Source: Apostichopus californicus
Lineage: Eukaryota; Echinodermata; Holothuroidea; Aspidochirotida; Stichopodidae
Length of the DNA: 64,000 nt
Assembly (NCBI GenBank): GCA_020650975.1
Contig: JAIPMN010000467.1
Span: forward strand, 1-64,000
Direction: 5' to 3'
In this document: in pieces, positions 48,391 to 63,100 of the stretch
Position numbering within the stretch: the stretch's first letter is position 1
Layout of the letters: each line of letters opens with the position of its first letter
Position numbers and translations under genes: made by a program
Notes under the pieces: model-generated
Database searches by the model: none
Told to the model about the DNA's origin: nothing
The model's input: only the letters and a program-made list of their open reading frames with translations

Positions 48391-51300
48391 CAGATATAAC
48401 ATTATTCCCCATAATGACCAAGAATGTATGAGACGGCAATGAACTTCCCTTCACAGATTGTCATTTACTCTTTGTGTTTCAGAATGGCTAGTTCTATAAT
48501 AACAACAGTACTTGATTGCTCCCAAAACTTTTTTTCATTTTATTTAACTGTCTGCAGTCTATATGAATATTCAATAGAAATTTTCAACCTCTGGCCTGGA
48601 AATACGGGGGGATCACTGCAGGAGTGGGGATGGATGGGGAATATAGCCCTGGGATCAAATAGTGATACCTGGGCAATATTGCATAAGGAGTGGTATATTC
48701 TCATTTGTCTATCCCCTGTTACACACCGTGGGTATACAGATCAATATAGAACACATTGATGTGGTAAAATTGGGAGAAAATATCTCTTGAAACACAGAGG
48801 GGGATTTTTGATACAGTCCTGACTCAACCGGTCGAGACGGCGCCTTTAAACAAGCAATCAATCGTTTGATCACAGATCGATGTTAACATAATATAAGTGA
48901 ATGTAATGTAACAACAGTTAAACTTGAAATTATTGCAGATTGTTAACATGGATGTCAACCACATAAAAGGCAAACTCATTCAAATTCTCTTCTTTGGGCA
49001 AAATCACACGTTTTTTAACTTCAACATATCTAGACATGAAATGTTTTTCTATTCATACATGAACCATTAGTATCATTAACAGATTTCCCTTAGCGTTGTC
49101 GTTATAAACTTATTTATGAAAGATATGACTGACATTCAAACCATATAAAGACAGGTACGATTCACATTAAACGATGACAAACATTCAACTTCATCACTTT
49201 ATCTCTGAGTATCAAATGAATTCTTATCAAAACTGTTCAGAACGTAGGTATCACCAAAAGTTGATCTCAAAAAACCCAAAAAAATTGATATTATAGTTGT
49301 TGTCTTCAATCAAAGCATTTCCTTGAAACTATTTTTCCGAAATTCTCATTTTCATCTGCAAATAGCAAATTCCTAAGATATTTCGTTCATAAAAATGAGT
49401 AACCAGACCTGCTGGTCGTGAAAAAGAATCAAAATATATATAAAATATTTAATTCAAGAACAGTTTCAACCTTCGTTCTTACGTTTTTTGAAAAGTGACG
49501 ATACTATTTTGCAAGCTGTTAAAATAAACAAAATTGTGCAAGAATATTAAACCTTCTTTCCCTTAATAATAGTAATAAAAGAAGAAAAGTAAAGAGAGAG
49601 GCAGAGAGAGATGGGGGCATGGTGGTGGAAGGATAATATAATTATCTTTTCCTTTCCCTGCCTCAAACTCAACTCAAACTTCAAAGCAATATTCTGAAAA
49701 CTTGGCCAAAGTTCAAGATGTGCTTGTTTCTGTATACATACACTGTTATACCATGAAATATACATGTATTTATATAATATAAAAATTTCACCAAGTACAC
49801 TGCAGACTCTATCTGGACAAGTAACATATAAAAAAGGCGAAGAAACAAAAGAATAAATCTCATGGAACTTACATCGAAATGGAAAGATACAATCATACTG
49901 CTGTATATTTTATTTATTCGTTTTTAATAAGTGAGTTATTAATGGGGGGATGCAAATTTTCAAATTCATAGAAGAGATATATAATATTGAGAATGCTTTC
50001 TATATTATTTATGATGCAATTGGTGCTGGACTAGTGTTTACATTTTTTCCCCTCTTCTTTGTGGTGAATAAATTGACATATAAAGCACTGTTATACTACA
50101 GTAAATTCAACGTGTTTGCTTGGTACCAAGCAGTCATCTTAACAGCCTCTGAAACGATAAGTTGGAATTCCTGCTTAAAATTCACCAAGATACATATAGC
50201 ATATAGTCCCTCATTAAACAGTCACAAGTAAAGTTTCGCCTGAGCTAACCTTTAGAAGTTTAAATGCCCTCATGTTAACACCCTGAGTCCAGATCAGATC
50301 CAGATCAATAGGAAACTTGTGTCTTTTTACATACAATACTACTGAGCATGGGTAGCCATACGTATAGTTTGTACATAAATGCCAAGGTCACATTTTGATA
50401 CCAAGATCCAAGATCTTTGGGTTCGAACTCGGTCTCGGATCAGATTAAAATATGCTAGTTTGATCCGCCCTCGTTTAACTCAAAGCTCTGTGTTTGATAA
50501 AGTTTTAGCAAAACTTAGCCCCAGACTCTCAGTTAGACTTTGGCTATGGAAAGATTGCTATCTACTGGTTAATAAAGTATTCACAGAACTGTTAAATGGT
50601 GTAAATATGTCCTGAATTCTCTGGGCATATTTATAACCATAAGCTGTGCCTCTAAGGGTTACCGAGTTCTAATACGAATACTTTCCACGAGTGAATGCAT
50701 ATATGCATGAACCATCGAGAAAAAATTAAAAAAACCAAGAAACGTACAGATAAACCTGTACAAATACAACGGTGAAAAATGACAAAATGGAAAGGAATAC
50801 CAAGCTACACCAAAATAAGAAAGGAGAAAACAAAGACAAATATTTAACAATTGTAAGAAAGCCACAAGAAAAAAAAAAAGAAAAAAAAAAAAGGAAAACA
50901 AAAGCAAGAATCGGTGAAATGGTAGTACTGATCACTTTTTAAAAAAATCTTAATCACGATGTGCTTTTTTATTTTTTTTCCTTTTTTTTTTAAACTTCAC
51001 ATGAATTATTCAAATTGATAACCATTAAATGCCTTATACTTCTAGTAAAACATATTTGTGCATGGTGTTATAGAACTTAAAAAAAAATTCAAATACAGAG
51101 AATTTTGCCACTTCAGTCCCCCCCCCCTTCTTTTCAAGAAGCACAAACAAGATATTTACAGCCTAAGTAACAGTGACTTTACGAAACAGACGAGCTGCAG
51201 TTTGCTGCATCAGATGCAGCCACATATTATTATCCTGCAGCCAAATGTAAATATTAATTGACGACTTTATTGCATTGACACTTATGATGTAATAATCCCT

Positions 51301-54196
51301 ATATACGTTACACTGACAAATGTAACATGATAACGGACTTGGAAGGAATAAAAATTGACTTCTAATTCATTATGCAAACTGAAAACTTAACCAGACAAGC
51401 TAATAAAATGACTCTACTATGAGGTTTTTTTATCGGATAGAATCACAAAGTCTGTCTCGAATCAACTTGAATAGTTCACTTCATAATTATGTCTCTTCTA
51501 CAGTGAAAACCTATGCTGATTTTCCCCCCAGACAAATGCTGCATTATCGAGTTTGGTAAATATTGTAAACGCCCAATATGACAAATTTTGGCATCTTTCA
51601 AAGTTTCTTGACTGGAATAAAATGGAAAGTTCTAGACAAACAGCATTTTGGCATTTTATGATGGTCTTTAATGGGCCTACCAAATCTAGGCCAAATAGTA
51701 GCTGAGAACTGTTAAATTCTCCCCAGATAACAATGATTTCAAACATCTCATGTTGTTTAGTCCAGCTCAAGTAAGCAAATAGTCCTACTCGTTTCACAAG
51801 TTATTGAACTAACATTCACTTACAGAGACTCCTAATCGCAATGAATTGCGAACCCACACAACGCCTATCCACATACAGGGTCAATTGTCATAAAATGACA
51901 GCAAGTTTGTATCTGGCATTTTTTCGCCCGAATTAGCCGCCAATTTGGCAGGGTGCATCACAGAAAAACTGGGAACACTGATTGGTTGGAGTTACCTGGA
52001 CTGCAAATTCAGATTATTACTAGCATTATGTTCCTACAAGAATAATAGACATTTTGTTTATATTGATTCCCGTGCAGTGTTTATGCTTCTAATAATTCTT
52101 CAATTTGTTGACATTGATTCCAATGCAGTGCTTATGCTTCTAATATTTCTTCTTCAAGAATGGATATTTTGTTTACATTGATTCCCATGCAGTGTTTATG
52201 CTTCTAATAATTCTTCAATTTTGTTCACATTGATACCAATGCAGTGCTTATGCTTCTAATATTTCTTCTTCAAGAATGGATATTTTGTTTATATTGATTC
52301 CCGTGCAGTGTTTATGCTTCTAATAATTCTTCTTCAAGAATGGATATTTTGTTGACATTGATTCCCATGCAGTGACATGCTCCTAATAATTTTACTTGAA
52401 GAACAGACATTTTGTCCTTATCACTTTCCATAGAGACAAACTTGCATTAACACGTGGAAAGGGCTATACCCACAGGAGAAGCAAGCACACAATATCCTCT
52501 GAATTAAACTAATGAAAGTTGCCTTCCTCTGATACTTTTTTTAAGGATCTAATATTTTGACTTCTACTGAACGTAAACAACTTCTCTTGGCACATTTTAC
52601 AGGACAGCTTATTTGAGATTCCCCTTGTGAAATATCATTGTCACAAGATAAGTCTCAAACACACATGCAGACTGCCCGAACAGATCACAAAACTATTCTT
52701 CATCAAACTCAATACCAAATGCGCAAAGAATATAATACAGCGTTTATACTAATATATACAAACAGGTAAATGAGACTGAAGTTGTCATCAAAGAAAGCAA
52801 AATATGAAACCAGGAATGATTTTTATAAAAAATAGAAAGAAAGTTACCCCATCACAAAACATAAAAAAAGACAATAAAGGAAAATATATTCTGATTTTTA
52901 AAAAAACTTACAAAATTTCAAAACAAATACACAAACCTCTTGAATATGACATATTTTGACCACAGAAAGCAAATAAAAACAGCTGCCTAAAGAAATTTTG
53001 TCTTTAAATTTTTTTTTGAAAAAACCATGATTTTGTCCTCACACCTACAGACCCCAAATGTCCTTTTTTTGGACAAACCTCTCTGCTACAGCCTTCCCCA
53101 GTCATGGTAAATACCTCCGGTCTAACCCCATCCTACCCCCGCCCCTTTTCAAAATGAATTCATACTCAAAGTAATTTGGGTAGCTGGGGTGGGGGCAAGG
53201 AAAAATTGAATAAGATTCGCTGAATTGTTAGGGTGAGTGAATCTTAATCGTGGTTTATATTCTAGGCTACTGTCACAACTCAGTTTCAGGAAAAACACAC
53301 ACATTACTGCTAAAATGACATCAGTTTTGAATGAACACACGTAATCTGATGGTTTAAATTTCCTCCAATTGTGTTAACAGTGAGACAAAAGTAAATAAAC
53401 ATCAGAAAACTCACTGGGAATTAGGAGGAATATGTCACCTGAGGTCACCACTGGTTCAAATCCAATTGTAGCCAACTATGCAAGCTGACACCAACTAATT
53501 TAAATCAGAATATTTGATCAAGTTTTATACCCATTAATCTTTTGTTATGCAAATTGATGGAATTGCTAAGACTGAACTAAGTTTCCCTCACCAGACATTG
53601 AAGCATTTCCAGTGATTTTGTCAAATCATGTCCATGCAAGAGGCAAAGACTTGAGTAAGTCTAAATAAAATATATCACATTTTTGATTTTCATGTTACTG
53701 AAGTGATGTTACTCAAAATGGTACCTTAATAATTTATAATTTCATTATTTCATTTCAGAGAGGTTTTGCTTGCAATGCCTTTGCATATTAAACACTAAAA
53801 GGTTTTAAGACAAGATATACCACTGGCAATAGTTTTAGTAAAAAATAGAATGAAAAGTGAAACAAATCTCTCCAAGTGTTGTCACTGAGACTATATTCAT
53901 AAAATGGACAGATTAAAAGCCTCATGATCTCTCAATTTTAAACCTGCAAACATGAAATCTCGTTTCAGCATTTTGTAGCTTTCGTTCCGAAGTATACTAC
54001 CTTCTTCATCACTTAATTTAAATCGGTGCAGCTAAGTCGGTTATTTCCCTCTATACTAAACTTGACCACATCTGTCTACAGAAAAAATTCTGAATAATAT
54101 GTCTGAATTAAGAAAATATAACCTTATAGAGTCTTCCACAGCCATTTTGTTTTCTTCAGTCTCTCTCTCTTAACCGTTAAGAACCCCCTTAACTCC
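48391..54196. other. Non-coding, distal 3' flank of the three-finger gene
   Basis: Long AT-rich stretch with A- and T-runs (about 50870-50990) and a minisatellite at 52040-52395. No coding signal on either strand. The part next to 54196 should include the 3' UTR of the three-finger gene. Confidence 0.5.
52040..52395. repeat. Minisatellite with alternating short and long units
   Basis: Six units sharing ATTGATTCCCATGCAGTG and TTATGCTTCTAATAATTCTTC. The TGCAGTG landmark falls at 52073, 52124, 52188, 52240, 52304 and 52368, spacing 51, 64, 52, 64, 64; the short units lack a 13-bp AAGAATGGA-containing block. Confidence 0.9.
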
Positions 54197-57100
54197 TCAC
54201 AATTCCAGATCGTCTGCACCACTCTCTGCTGACTGGAATCGACTGTAACTGAAGTCCATCATGTCATCAAAGGCGGGCCTTTTCTTGCATTTCTTCTGTA
54301 CCACTACAAGCAACACACATCCGAAGGTGGCGCCGACTACGAAGGCCACCGTCACACAAATCAGGACCGTGGCCACTTGGCTGTGTCCATCAGGTGTAGG
54401 ACCCGTGGGGAGGTCCTGAATGAGGACAAACGAACGACAACCAAAGTAAAGGTAGTGTACATTTATTTCAGATCAATAGGGGTCCCTCCATCTACTCTGG
54501 GACATGGATGCAATAAGAATTACATTTTTACAAGCTGACAGTTGTACTTCTTGAGATATGACCTCTGGTGACCTCATATCTAAGACCTTTTGACAAAAAC
54601 AGTCAGTTTGGTGTACTCAAAATTATAGCGGTATTTGCATGTCGACTTTCAGATCCCATAGAATTGTCCTTTGAGATAGAACATACATACAAGTATTCTA
54701 ACATTTTGATGTTCTCTGATGACCTCATAAGAACTTTTCAATATCTGCTTGACCAATTGGCATATATTTGTACATCAAAAATTATGCAGTTAGTTTGTGA
54801 TTAATAAGAAGCATCATCCAATCGAGCTATGAAGCAACATCAAACTCCAACAAAACTTAAATGGAATGTTTGATTACTAATGTAAGGCAGCTGAGGTCTA
54901 TACCCTCACACTGGCAATTAGGGATGGTATTGAGAGAGGCATCATATTTACGAATCTTTCAAAAAAAAGATCCAAAACTATTTTGAGGTGTTTGTGCGTA
55001 GTATATGGCCCAGGGGTTCTCCATAGGTGGCATGCAGGCCAAATTCGGTTGGTGGAAGAATCGGGCTCTTTTTTAAACAGGAGCACAATCTTGCACTAAT
55101 TTAGGTGTGCCTTAATAATGCGTTTTAGAACATATTCGAAAGTGTAGTGAGAATTTGATTCTCTCTCAGGGCCAAAATGGTCCAAATGGTCTCTCCCTGG
55201 CCCTCGTAGAAAATTACTTGAGAACCGCTGGCCTATAGCCTAACATGTTAGAAGCTTCATACCAAATTTTTGTGACCACTAACGACTATGTCACATTTAC
55301 ATGCATTCCAGGACATTAAAAATTATAAGAAATGTTCAGAATAAAGATTGTCACGTATAAGGAGGCATTTGACAAAGTTAAGTTAAAAGGAATCGAGTGA
55401 GGTATAAAGTCTTTGAAGAAAGGATTCTAATTTTGGGATCTCAGAGTTGTAATCCCAGAGACAGTTTAGAGTCATTGTACTACATCTACATCGGTGCTCT
55501 ACAATAGACTGGTGTCCATCTCGCAAAGGATGATTAGTGACATCACCAAGTCATGTGTTGCATATTAAATCTCTGCTAATTACCTAAATGTTTTCACTTT
55601 GAAATTGTCAGCAGACGTTATTGAAATCAATTCTGGAGCCAAAGAGTTCCAATGTGTTATCGTTCTCGGAAAAAACTATATCTGTAATCATCTGTTTGGG
55701 CAGCGAGGTTGGATGAACTTAGCTCGATTTGAGTTGTCTAGTTGTACCAGCTGGCTTCTTATTGAAGAATGGGATAGGAATAGCAGTCTCTCCATTAATT
55801 GCTTTATGAAGTACAGATAATCTGTTATCCTTCTGATATATAATGGTTGCCACTGGAGGTCAGTCACTGGAGGTCAGTCATAATACTACTCACAGTAAGT
55901 ACTGCATGATTTAACACTCGGGTATTGTAGAAACGAACGAAGATAGTGACACGGCTGAATGGACATTTTCGATATAAATCAAATAATATTCAATTCTGTC
56001 ACTTGCTATGCACATTGATGATAAATTGATATTGATAAACTGTGATATTATGAGGGGGGAAAGATTGTTGTGTATTTACGGGCTGAATAAAGGAAGAGCG
56101 CCATCTTCCTCCGAATCAGTGAATGAGTGTGCGGGAGGGGGCGCATGTTGCAGAGTAAACACTGTACTCAGATTCAAGATAAAAGTGAACACTGACAAAA
56201 TATTTCTTCTTAAATACTCACAGTAGTAGGATCAGCAGAAATGGTAGGCATGGTAGGATCCTCAGGAGGAACTTCAGGTAAATGACAGCAAATGGTACCC
56301 CCCTATGAAAACAGGAAATGGTTGAAATCAAGGTACAAATGGTGATAACAGAAAACCTATAAGCTGCAGGAAAGTTCACGCAGGGCTTTTCATTGACAAC
56401 AAGTGGTATTGCCCTCCCATCAAAATAAGGAATCGTTAAAGGTATAGAAGAGAAAGACAACAACAACCACTAAACTGCACTATTACTACTATCACTACTA
56501 CTATTACTACTTCTACTACTAATACCACTACTACTACTAAGACTACTACTACTACAACTACTACTACTACTCCTACTACTACTATTACTAAGACTACTTC
56601 TACTACTACTACTACTACTAATACTACTAAGACTACTAAGACTACTACTACTACTACTACTAATACTACTTCTACTACTACTACTAATACTACTACTACT
56701 ATTACTAAGACTACNNNNNNNNNNNNNNNNNNNCTACTACTACTACTACTACCACTACTACTAAGACTACTTCTACTACTACTACTACTATTACTTAGAC
56801 TACTTCTACTACTACTACTACTACTACTACTACTAAGACTACTACTACTAAGACTACTACCACTACAACTACTACTACTAAGACTACTACTACTACTACT
56901 AAGACTATTACTACTACTACTAAGACTACTACTACTACTACTACTACCACTAAGACTACTACTACTACTTCTACTACTACTACTACTACTACTACTACCA
57001 CTCCTACTACTACTACAGGCCTAGATTTTCACAATTTTAGCCACTTGCTAAAACAAAATCCAAGTACTTAAAAATTCTACAGGTTAAAAACTCCAGTACT

Positions 57101-60100
57101 TACTGGCATATTCCTGAAAATGCATACACCAGCTAACAATATTACTGGAGCAGATAAACCTTCAGTAGCTCACACAGAGCTGTTCATTGACAGTTAAACT
57201 TGTCCAAATAGTACAGTGGTAACTTTCACTTTTGATATTTTACAATGTGTGTTAAGTTGTCACTGTGATGTCCCTGGTATGCTACCATGTAACAATTACT
57301 ATAATTAAGAATATCAAGTAAAAATGGTTTCCATCCAATAAGGGCTACAGCTAAACAATGTAGGGGTTTAATGACGCCACTCGCTACCGAAAGAAGCAAT
57401 GGTGTCGCATGAAATCACTACAAAAAATATTTACCACTAAATATGAAAGAAATGGATGTCCAAGACCAGCTCAAGAATCTCCAATAACTTCAAACACGGT
57501 AAAGTGTGTCAGCTAACAATGACAACTCACAGACCATACTTTTAGAGCAATGACTACTACTATTATTACTACTTGACTAGTATCGTTATTGTCATTATAT
57601 TATTATTATTATTAGGATGATGACGGCCATGGCGACAATGACAATATTTGTTATTATTATTTTTATTATTATTATTATTATGCTCCAATTCTCAAAAGAA
57701 GTTCAATTGTATCAATTAATTACTCAGAATTTGTTGTAAAAAAAGTCAATCAGAAAAGAATTGTAAAAAGTCTGATTTGAAACCACAAAACAACAGAAGT
57801 AAAATAATTCATTTCATTTCTAAGATCTAGAACTTCAGAACCATTGGAATATATTTTTACTCTGTTAATAATAAAAAAATCAGGTTAAATCTCCCAATTT
57901 TCCAGAGGCTGCATCAGATTTCTAATTTTTTGGCACTGTTCGTCAAAATTTCAACTACTTTCAAAGGCGTTTTCACAAAATGGCAGATTTCAACTTACCC
58001 TGGCATCAGGTGCTGAACAGGTCTCAGCGTACCAGTTGTCCTCTATGCAATGACTTTCTGCTTGTTTGTCTCCACAGTAATAGGATGTTTCCTCATTTAT
58101 TGTATAGTTGACACATAGATGAGATTCATAGGGACAAAGAATTGGTGTTACTCCTGAAGAAAAAAACGAAAAAATGGAAAGCTTATTTTTAGGTTGTTTC
58201 CATGAACTGAAAATGTGCAATTATTTATGACGAACAAAATATGAACGATTTTACAAGTCATCGGGGCACAAAATCCCAGCAACGATGAAAAGCAGTTTTG
58301 GCAGTTTCCTGGAAAATTGCAAAAGGACACAAAGGACGATTTTTATCATTCTGTTTTCCATCATATTAATTCCACTTCCAGTGGTCTTCCAAACATCACG
58401 ATAGTTTAGACGTATTCATCGAGCGATACTGACAAGCCATATGGTTTAGGGAAGCAGTATGTTAAAAGGCTTGAAGACTTAGTCAATTTGTTGGACATAG
58501 AGCTGAATAAATATGTCAGTCCAGGGCAAACTTTTTAGTGGTCGTCCAAGGCGACAATATTTGTGTGAACAACCAACATCAGCTTTGGCGGTTGTCCCGT
58601 GGATGACTAGTTGTTAACATCCAAATTCAGACTGCATTGTAAACTAATATACCCACAAATAGGTTAAAATGGTATAAGTTGGATTAAATTCACCCTCCTC
58701 CTCCGTCACTCTTGGATGTACGTACATAAAAATAAGAAATATCACAACATTTTGTGGTAGGCCCATGATCCACCTGAAGGGGTGTTTTTACTGGCCCAAA
58801 GCTGCAGGGTGTTCTATTCACCAGTCCTACACAACTGTCCTACAATACACACATGGCTCATGCATTCTTTATTATTACATGCAACATTTCTTGGGACACT
58901 CAAGTTTGCTTTTGGACAATTAAAACATAACACGTGGTGGTCTAAGGGATAACCAGAAAGACTCCATATACTTTGCCTTGCAGTTACATACATATTTGCT
59001 TGACATTTCGCATCACCCTGAAAAGTATTTTTTATGTAACAATGGACAAACAGTCTAATATGTCTTTCATTGGGTAAGAGTCATCTTGTTGATAATTTAC
59101 TGAAAGTTTAAAATAGTACCTTTTCATATAGAAAGAGAGAGAGACAGAGCATGTGAAGGTTATATGTGTTTAGTATTTGATTTTAAAATATTATTGCGGA
59201 TATGTTTGTGTTAATTGACTAGTTGGCTATGGCTTTAGCAGACTACAGTAGTTAGAAGTCAGTTCTTTTCCTAAGGTATACTATAGATACTAGATTACAT
59301 CATTCAGGTGCAAGTAAAATATATTGGACTGTTGTTTGTCAATGACCAGTGCATCTGTTGCATTCCTTAAAATAATTAAGGGATAGGTTCGTCAGACATC
59401 AACAGTAAACAAACCGTGAGGTGCGACCCAATAATCTCCACAAATTGTCGGTGGGTTGTGTGATTTGTGTGATCTGAAAAAGTTAACTTACCGTTGCTTG
59501 CAAGTGACGTTTTGTTTGTGTCGCTACAAAATGCAGACAGTAATGAATCGTGATAACTTGTTATCTTTAGCTGGACCTGAGATGCCCATCGCTGTATCGT
59601 TTGTACACTGTGCTGTGGGTATTGACCGCAGCTGTATGTACTGACTGTACACTAGTGTCTAATTACCGACGGTAGCAAGCTGTGTGTGTATTTTCTGGAA
59701 TCGATGGTGGTGTCTAACACTTCTGTTACACCTCATTCGAAACTAGGTCAGATTACCGGCATCAGACGTTTCTTTTTGCGCGAGTCTTCACACCCTTTAA
59801 GATATACACGATGAGGAGGCCCAAACATTAAAAAAACCCTTTTCCTTTTGATCAGATTTGTTAACCACAACAGAGCTGACCAAGGCAAAATATGCTGTAT
59901 AACACTGACACTACATTTAAAAGCAGCTGTCTGCAATGGAAGGGAATAATGCAGTGTTCAACAATACCATGGTAACTATGGTAACGGTGGAAAAGAACTG
60001 CTATACAGCTGCTTCCCACATGTATAGCAATTTGAACATTTTGCACAGCATGTTGCAATGCGATACCGGATGAATTACTCCTTGAACTTGGTCAAGAAAT

Positions 60101-63100
60101 GCTTTAAAAGAAGGAATTAATCAAGTTATTAATATTTACTTACCTTTTGAACTGTAATGGTCACACCTTGACAAAGTTTCTACTTCAACACTGTTAGATG
60201 AATCACTGGTTACCAGGGAAGGGGCATTGCAGCTGTCATTCTTACAGCAATAGAGTTTTCCAGTCTTGCCATCAATCTGTGAAGTCAAAAAAAAAAAAAA
60301 TTGGAGGGTTCTTTGCAAAATGCTTGATGAAATATGTGAAAGTTACTTCGACCTACAGAACAGAACCTACATTACTGTGATACTTAATAATTTGGACATC
60401 ATAGCAATCAAATTTCTAACTTTACAGGAAATTTAGTACTGTTGAAACCATGTTTCATGCATTTGTAAACACTGGCGCTAAAGTAGACAGTTCAGTGTGA
60501 TTGGCAGGGTAGAGCATGGGAAAAAATGAGACTTGTTGTTTTTAGATGTATTGATTAAATACAATAGAATTACTGAATGCAAATTTTCCCAATCCAACTA
60601 TCCCCCCCCCCCCCAAAAAAAAATATATATATATAAGCATCCAAACAGAATACAACAAACGAACAAATAAATATATGATCTTTTCTGGCTAAACTTTGTG
60701 CCGAAACTATCACGCCTATAAAACTGCGTTTGGGTTTGGTCCTCTCTGGATCTCACAGAAGGTTGGAGTGTTATCATAAAGACACTTGCTCTTGCAGGTA
60801 GTTTACCTCTTTCTATTTCTGCCAAATCAAGCTTCATAAAAGAAGTTGAACGTGTGATGGCTAATTTTATGTGGTCGGGCAACCCTGGTAGAAGTATTAA
60901 GCGAACGAGTTTATTTAATACTGTTGGAGACCGTGGAATGAAGGTGAAAGACATTAAGAGTTTCATGAATTCGTTTAAAGTGTACGTGGGTACCTCAAAT
61001 TTTGTGATGAAATGAAAGGGGTTCGATCTTGTGATGAAGAAACAAATAGGGTTTGGAAACTTTTCTTTTGAATCAGAGCTTAGTGGCTTTCAGGAAGGAC
61101 CTTATTGTTTATTGTAATTGTAGAGAGGATGGAACTCTGGAATCCCAATTCACAAAGAAAGCAAGAATGAATGTCTGAATTGCATGCATGCATGATTGAA
61201 TAAAACTAAAGCAAACTATTTGTTGTTAACATTGGGGCTATAGGAACGATATCCCACTACTCACCGGATTAAATTAAAAGTGTTGTACAAGGTTTTCACT
61301 TGCATTTCTGAAGTTTCATTATCCTTTGATGAACTAAATTTAGCTGGAAATTGCATCTCTTGTATCCAGAAAAAGAGAAGCATTTCCAGGAATTAAAGAG
61401 TATGCTTGGTATGAACTACAGTTTACTGAAATATTTATCAGAGACAACAAAGCATGAGTGAAGAATTGAGAAAAGCCTAGGTTTGATACTACCGGTAGGT
61501 GATATCATTAAGTAACATTTGACCTAAAATTAATATAGATCAGTTAAAAATTTGCTACCAACAAAAAATGACAGTAATTAAAATGATATCATATTTCGGG
61601 CATGATATTACTTTTCCTTACCGTTTTATCGGCTGCACTACCATCCAGACAGTCTGAATCAGGTTCTTGGGTGCAAGAAAAGTCTAGAGTGGAAGTTGAA
61701 CCTACTTTCAATTTTGAAGAGTCATCGTTAGGGTAGTAAAAGACTTGACAATAGAATTTATCTTCCATTTCTGGAGAAACAGCAGCAGCCCTTCTTTTTC
61801 TACCTGTATCCATCGTATTGTCTGTTTTGGCTGGTGGTTGGGATGTGCCATTTGTGATCATGTCAGTCGATGTCAATGGTTCATTAGTTGAAGTGGTGGA
61901 TGTGGTAGTGGTAGATGCAAGTTCCATTGTTGTTAGTTCCATTGTTGTAAGTTCCATTGTTGTAAGTTGCATTGTTGTAGGTTCCATTGTTGTAGGTTCC
62001 ATTGTTGTAGGTTCCATTGTAGTGGTTCTTCCCTTACATGGTGTCACTTGAACTTTGGCCCAACTTTCAGCAAGATTTATCTTATTGTTCTGATCAAGTA
62101 TCAATGAACCTTGAAAGCACTGTGATGCAAATCTGCAGGAAAATGTCAAAATTGTGAGTATAAACAAACAATATAGCGAGAGTGGTTGTGGTAGAAGGGG
62201 GGGGGGAGGGGAATGAGGAATGGGGTTGTGGCCCTTTTTAGGGTCACCAAACAAGACATTGCAGATATTTGTGGAAAAACAAAAGTGGAGACAATCTTGA
62301 CCATAAATTGATACTTCTAAGTTAGTTTTAACTATATAGTTACAAGTTTACTTCTTCTTACTACCATGAAACCAAGGAAATAATTTATCTGGTATTGCAT
62401 CCCAAAATGCTAAGCAAGATGTGGCAAATTGCTATACATGTGGAAAGATGTGATATATGTTGAGACTAGTTGAGACTAGTGGAACACTAACGGTTACTCA
62501 GAGTTTCACGCGTTGAGCGATCATTAGACAACTGTTCCAGAACTGATGATCGCTCAACGCATGAAACTCTGAGTAACAACTACTAGCGTTCTTCTAGTCT
62601 CAACATATATTTCATAGCTCCCAACTCTTGAGAAGGCAAATGCTAGCTGGTCCATGCCACGAATCGCCGTCCTGGGGGAGGGGTATAATTTGAATTTTTT
62701 TGGAATCCTGGTGATGCCTACATGTAAAATGGTGGCACTTAGAAAGGCTTTTGTCACCCAATATTTTCTGAGAAATATGCATTTTTTTGTGTGTAACATC
62801 AATAAATTGAATAGTAGGTGATAATTCATTCTTTCCCGTGGCATGAAAATGTTCGCTGCTCGCCCCAATGAAAAGAAATATAGGATAATTTGAGGTTCAA
62901 ATGATGCGCTGTAAAGGAGGTTTTATACTCTATTATGCTAAATAGAAAGTCAAAATTTGATGCAATTTTTTTTATGTATACTTGACAATTACAATGCGGG
63001 TTTTTCGGACGCTTGCGCGGGTTTGAGTGTTAGAATGCGGGTCCAACCCGCGAAATGCGGGTCAGTTGGGAGCTCTGATATTTAGCTCTGTCCACCGGAC

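Noticed and set aside
50659-50935. Phe-rich minus-strand frames resembling membrane segments
   Set aside because: They come from A-runs on the + strand; low complexity, with no start context or homology.
54540-54800. GACCTC-rich block considered as another nuclear-receptor site cluster
   Set aside because: The half-sites are irregularly spaced and resemble a widespread GACCT-rich repeat style; no perfect direct repeat is present.
56795-57001. Long Val-rich open frame on the minus strand
   Set aside because: It is the translation of a (CTA)n microsatellite; no gene evidence.
62554-62868. 104-residue minus-strand frame as the missing exon of the three-finger gene
   Set aside because: Its C-terminal part overlaps the foldback arms, it carries no Cys pattern of that gene, and no donor/acceptor pair gives the needed phase.
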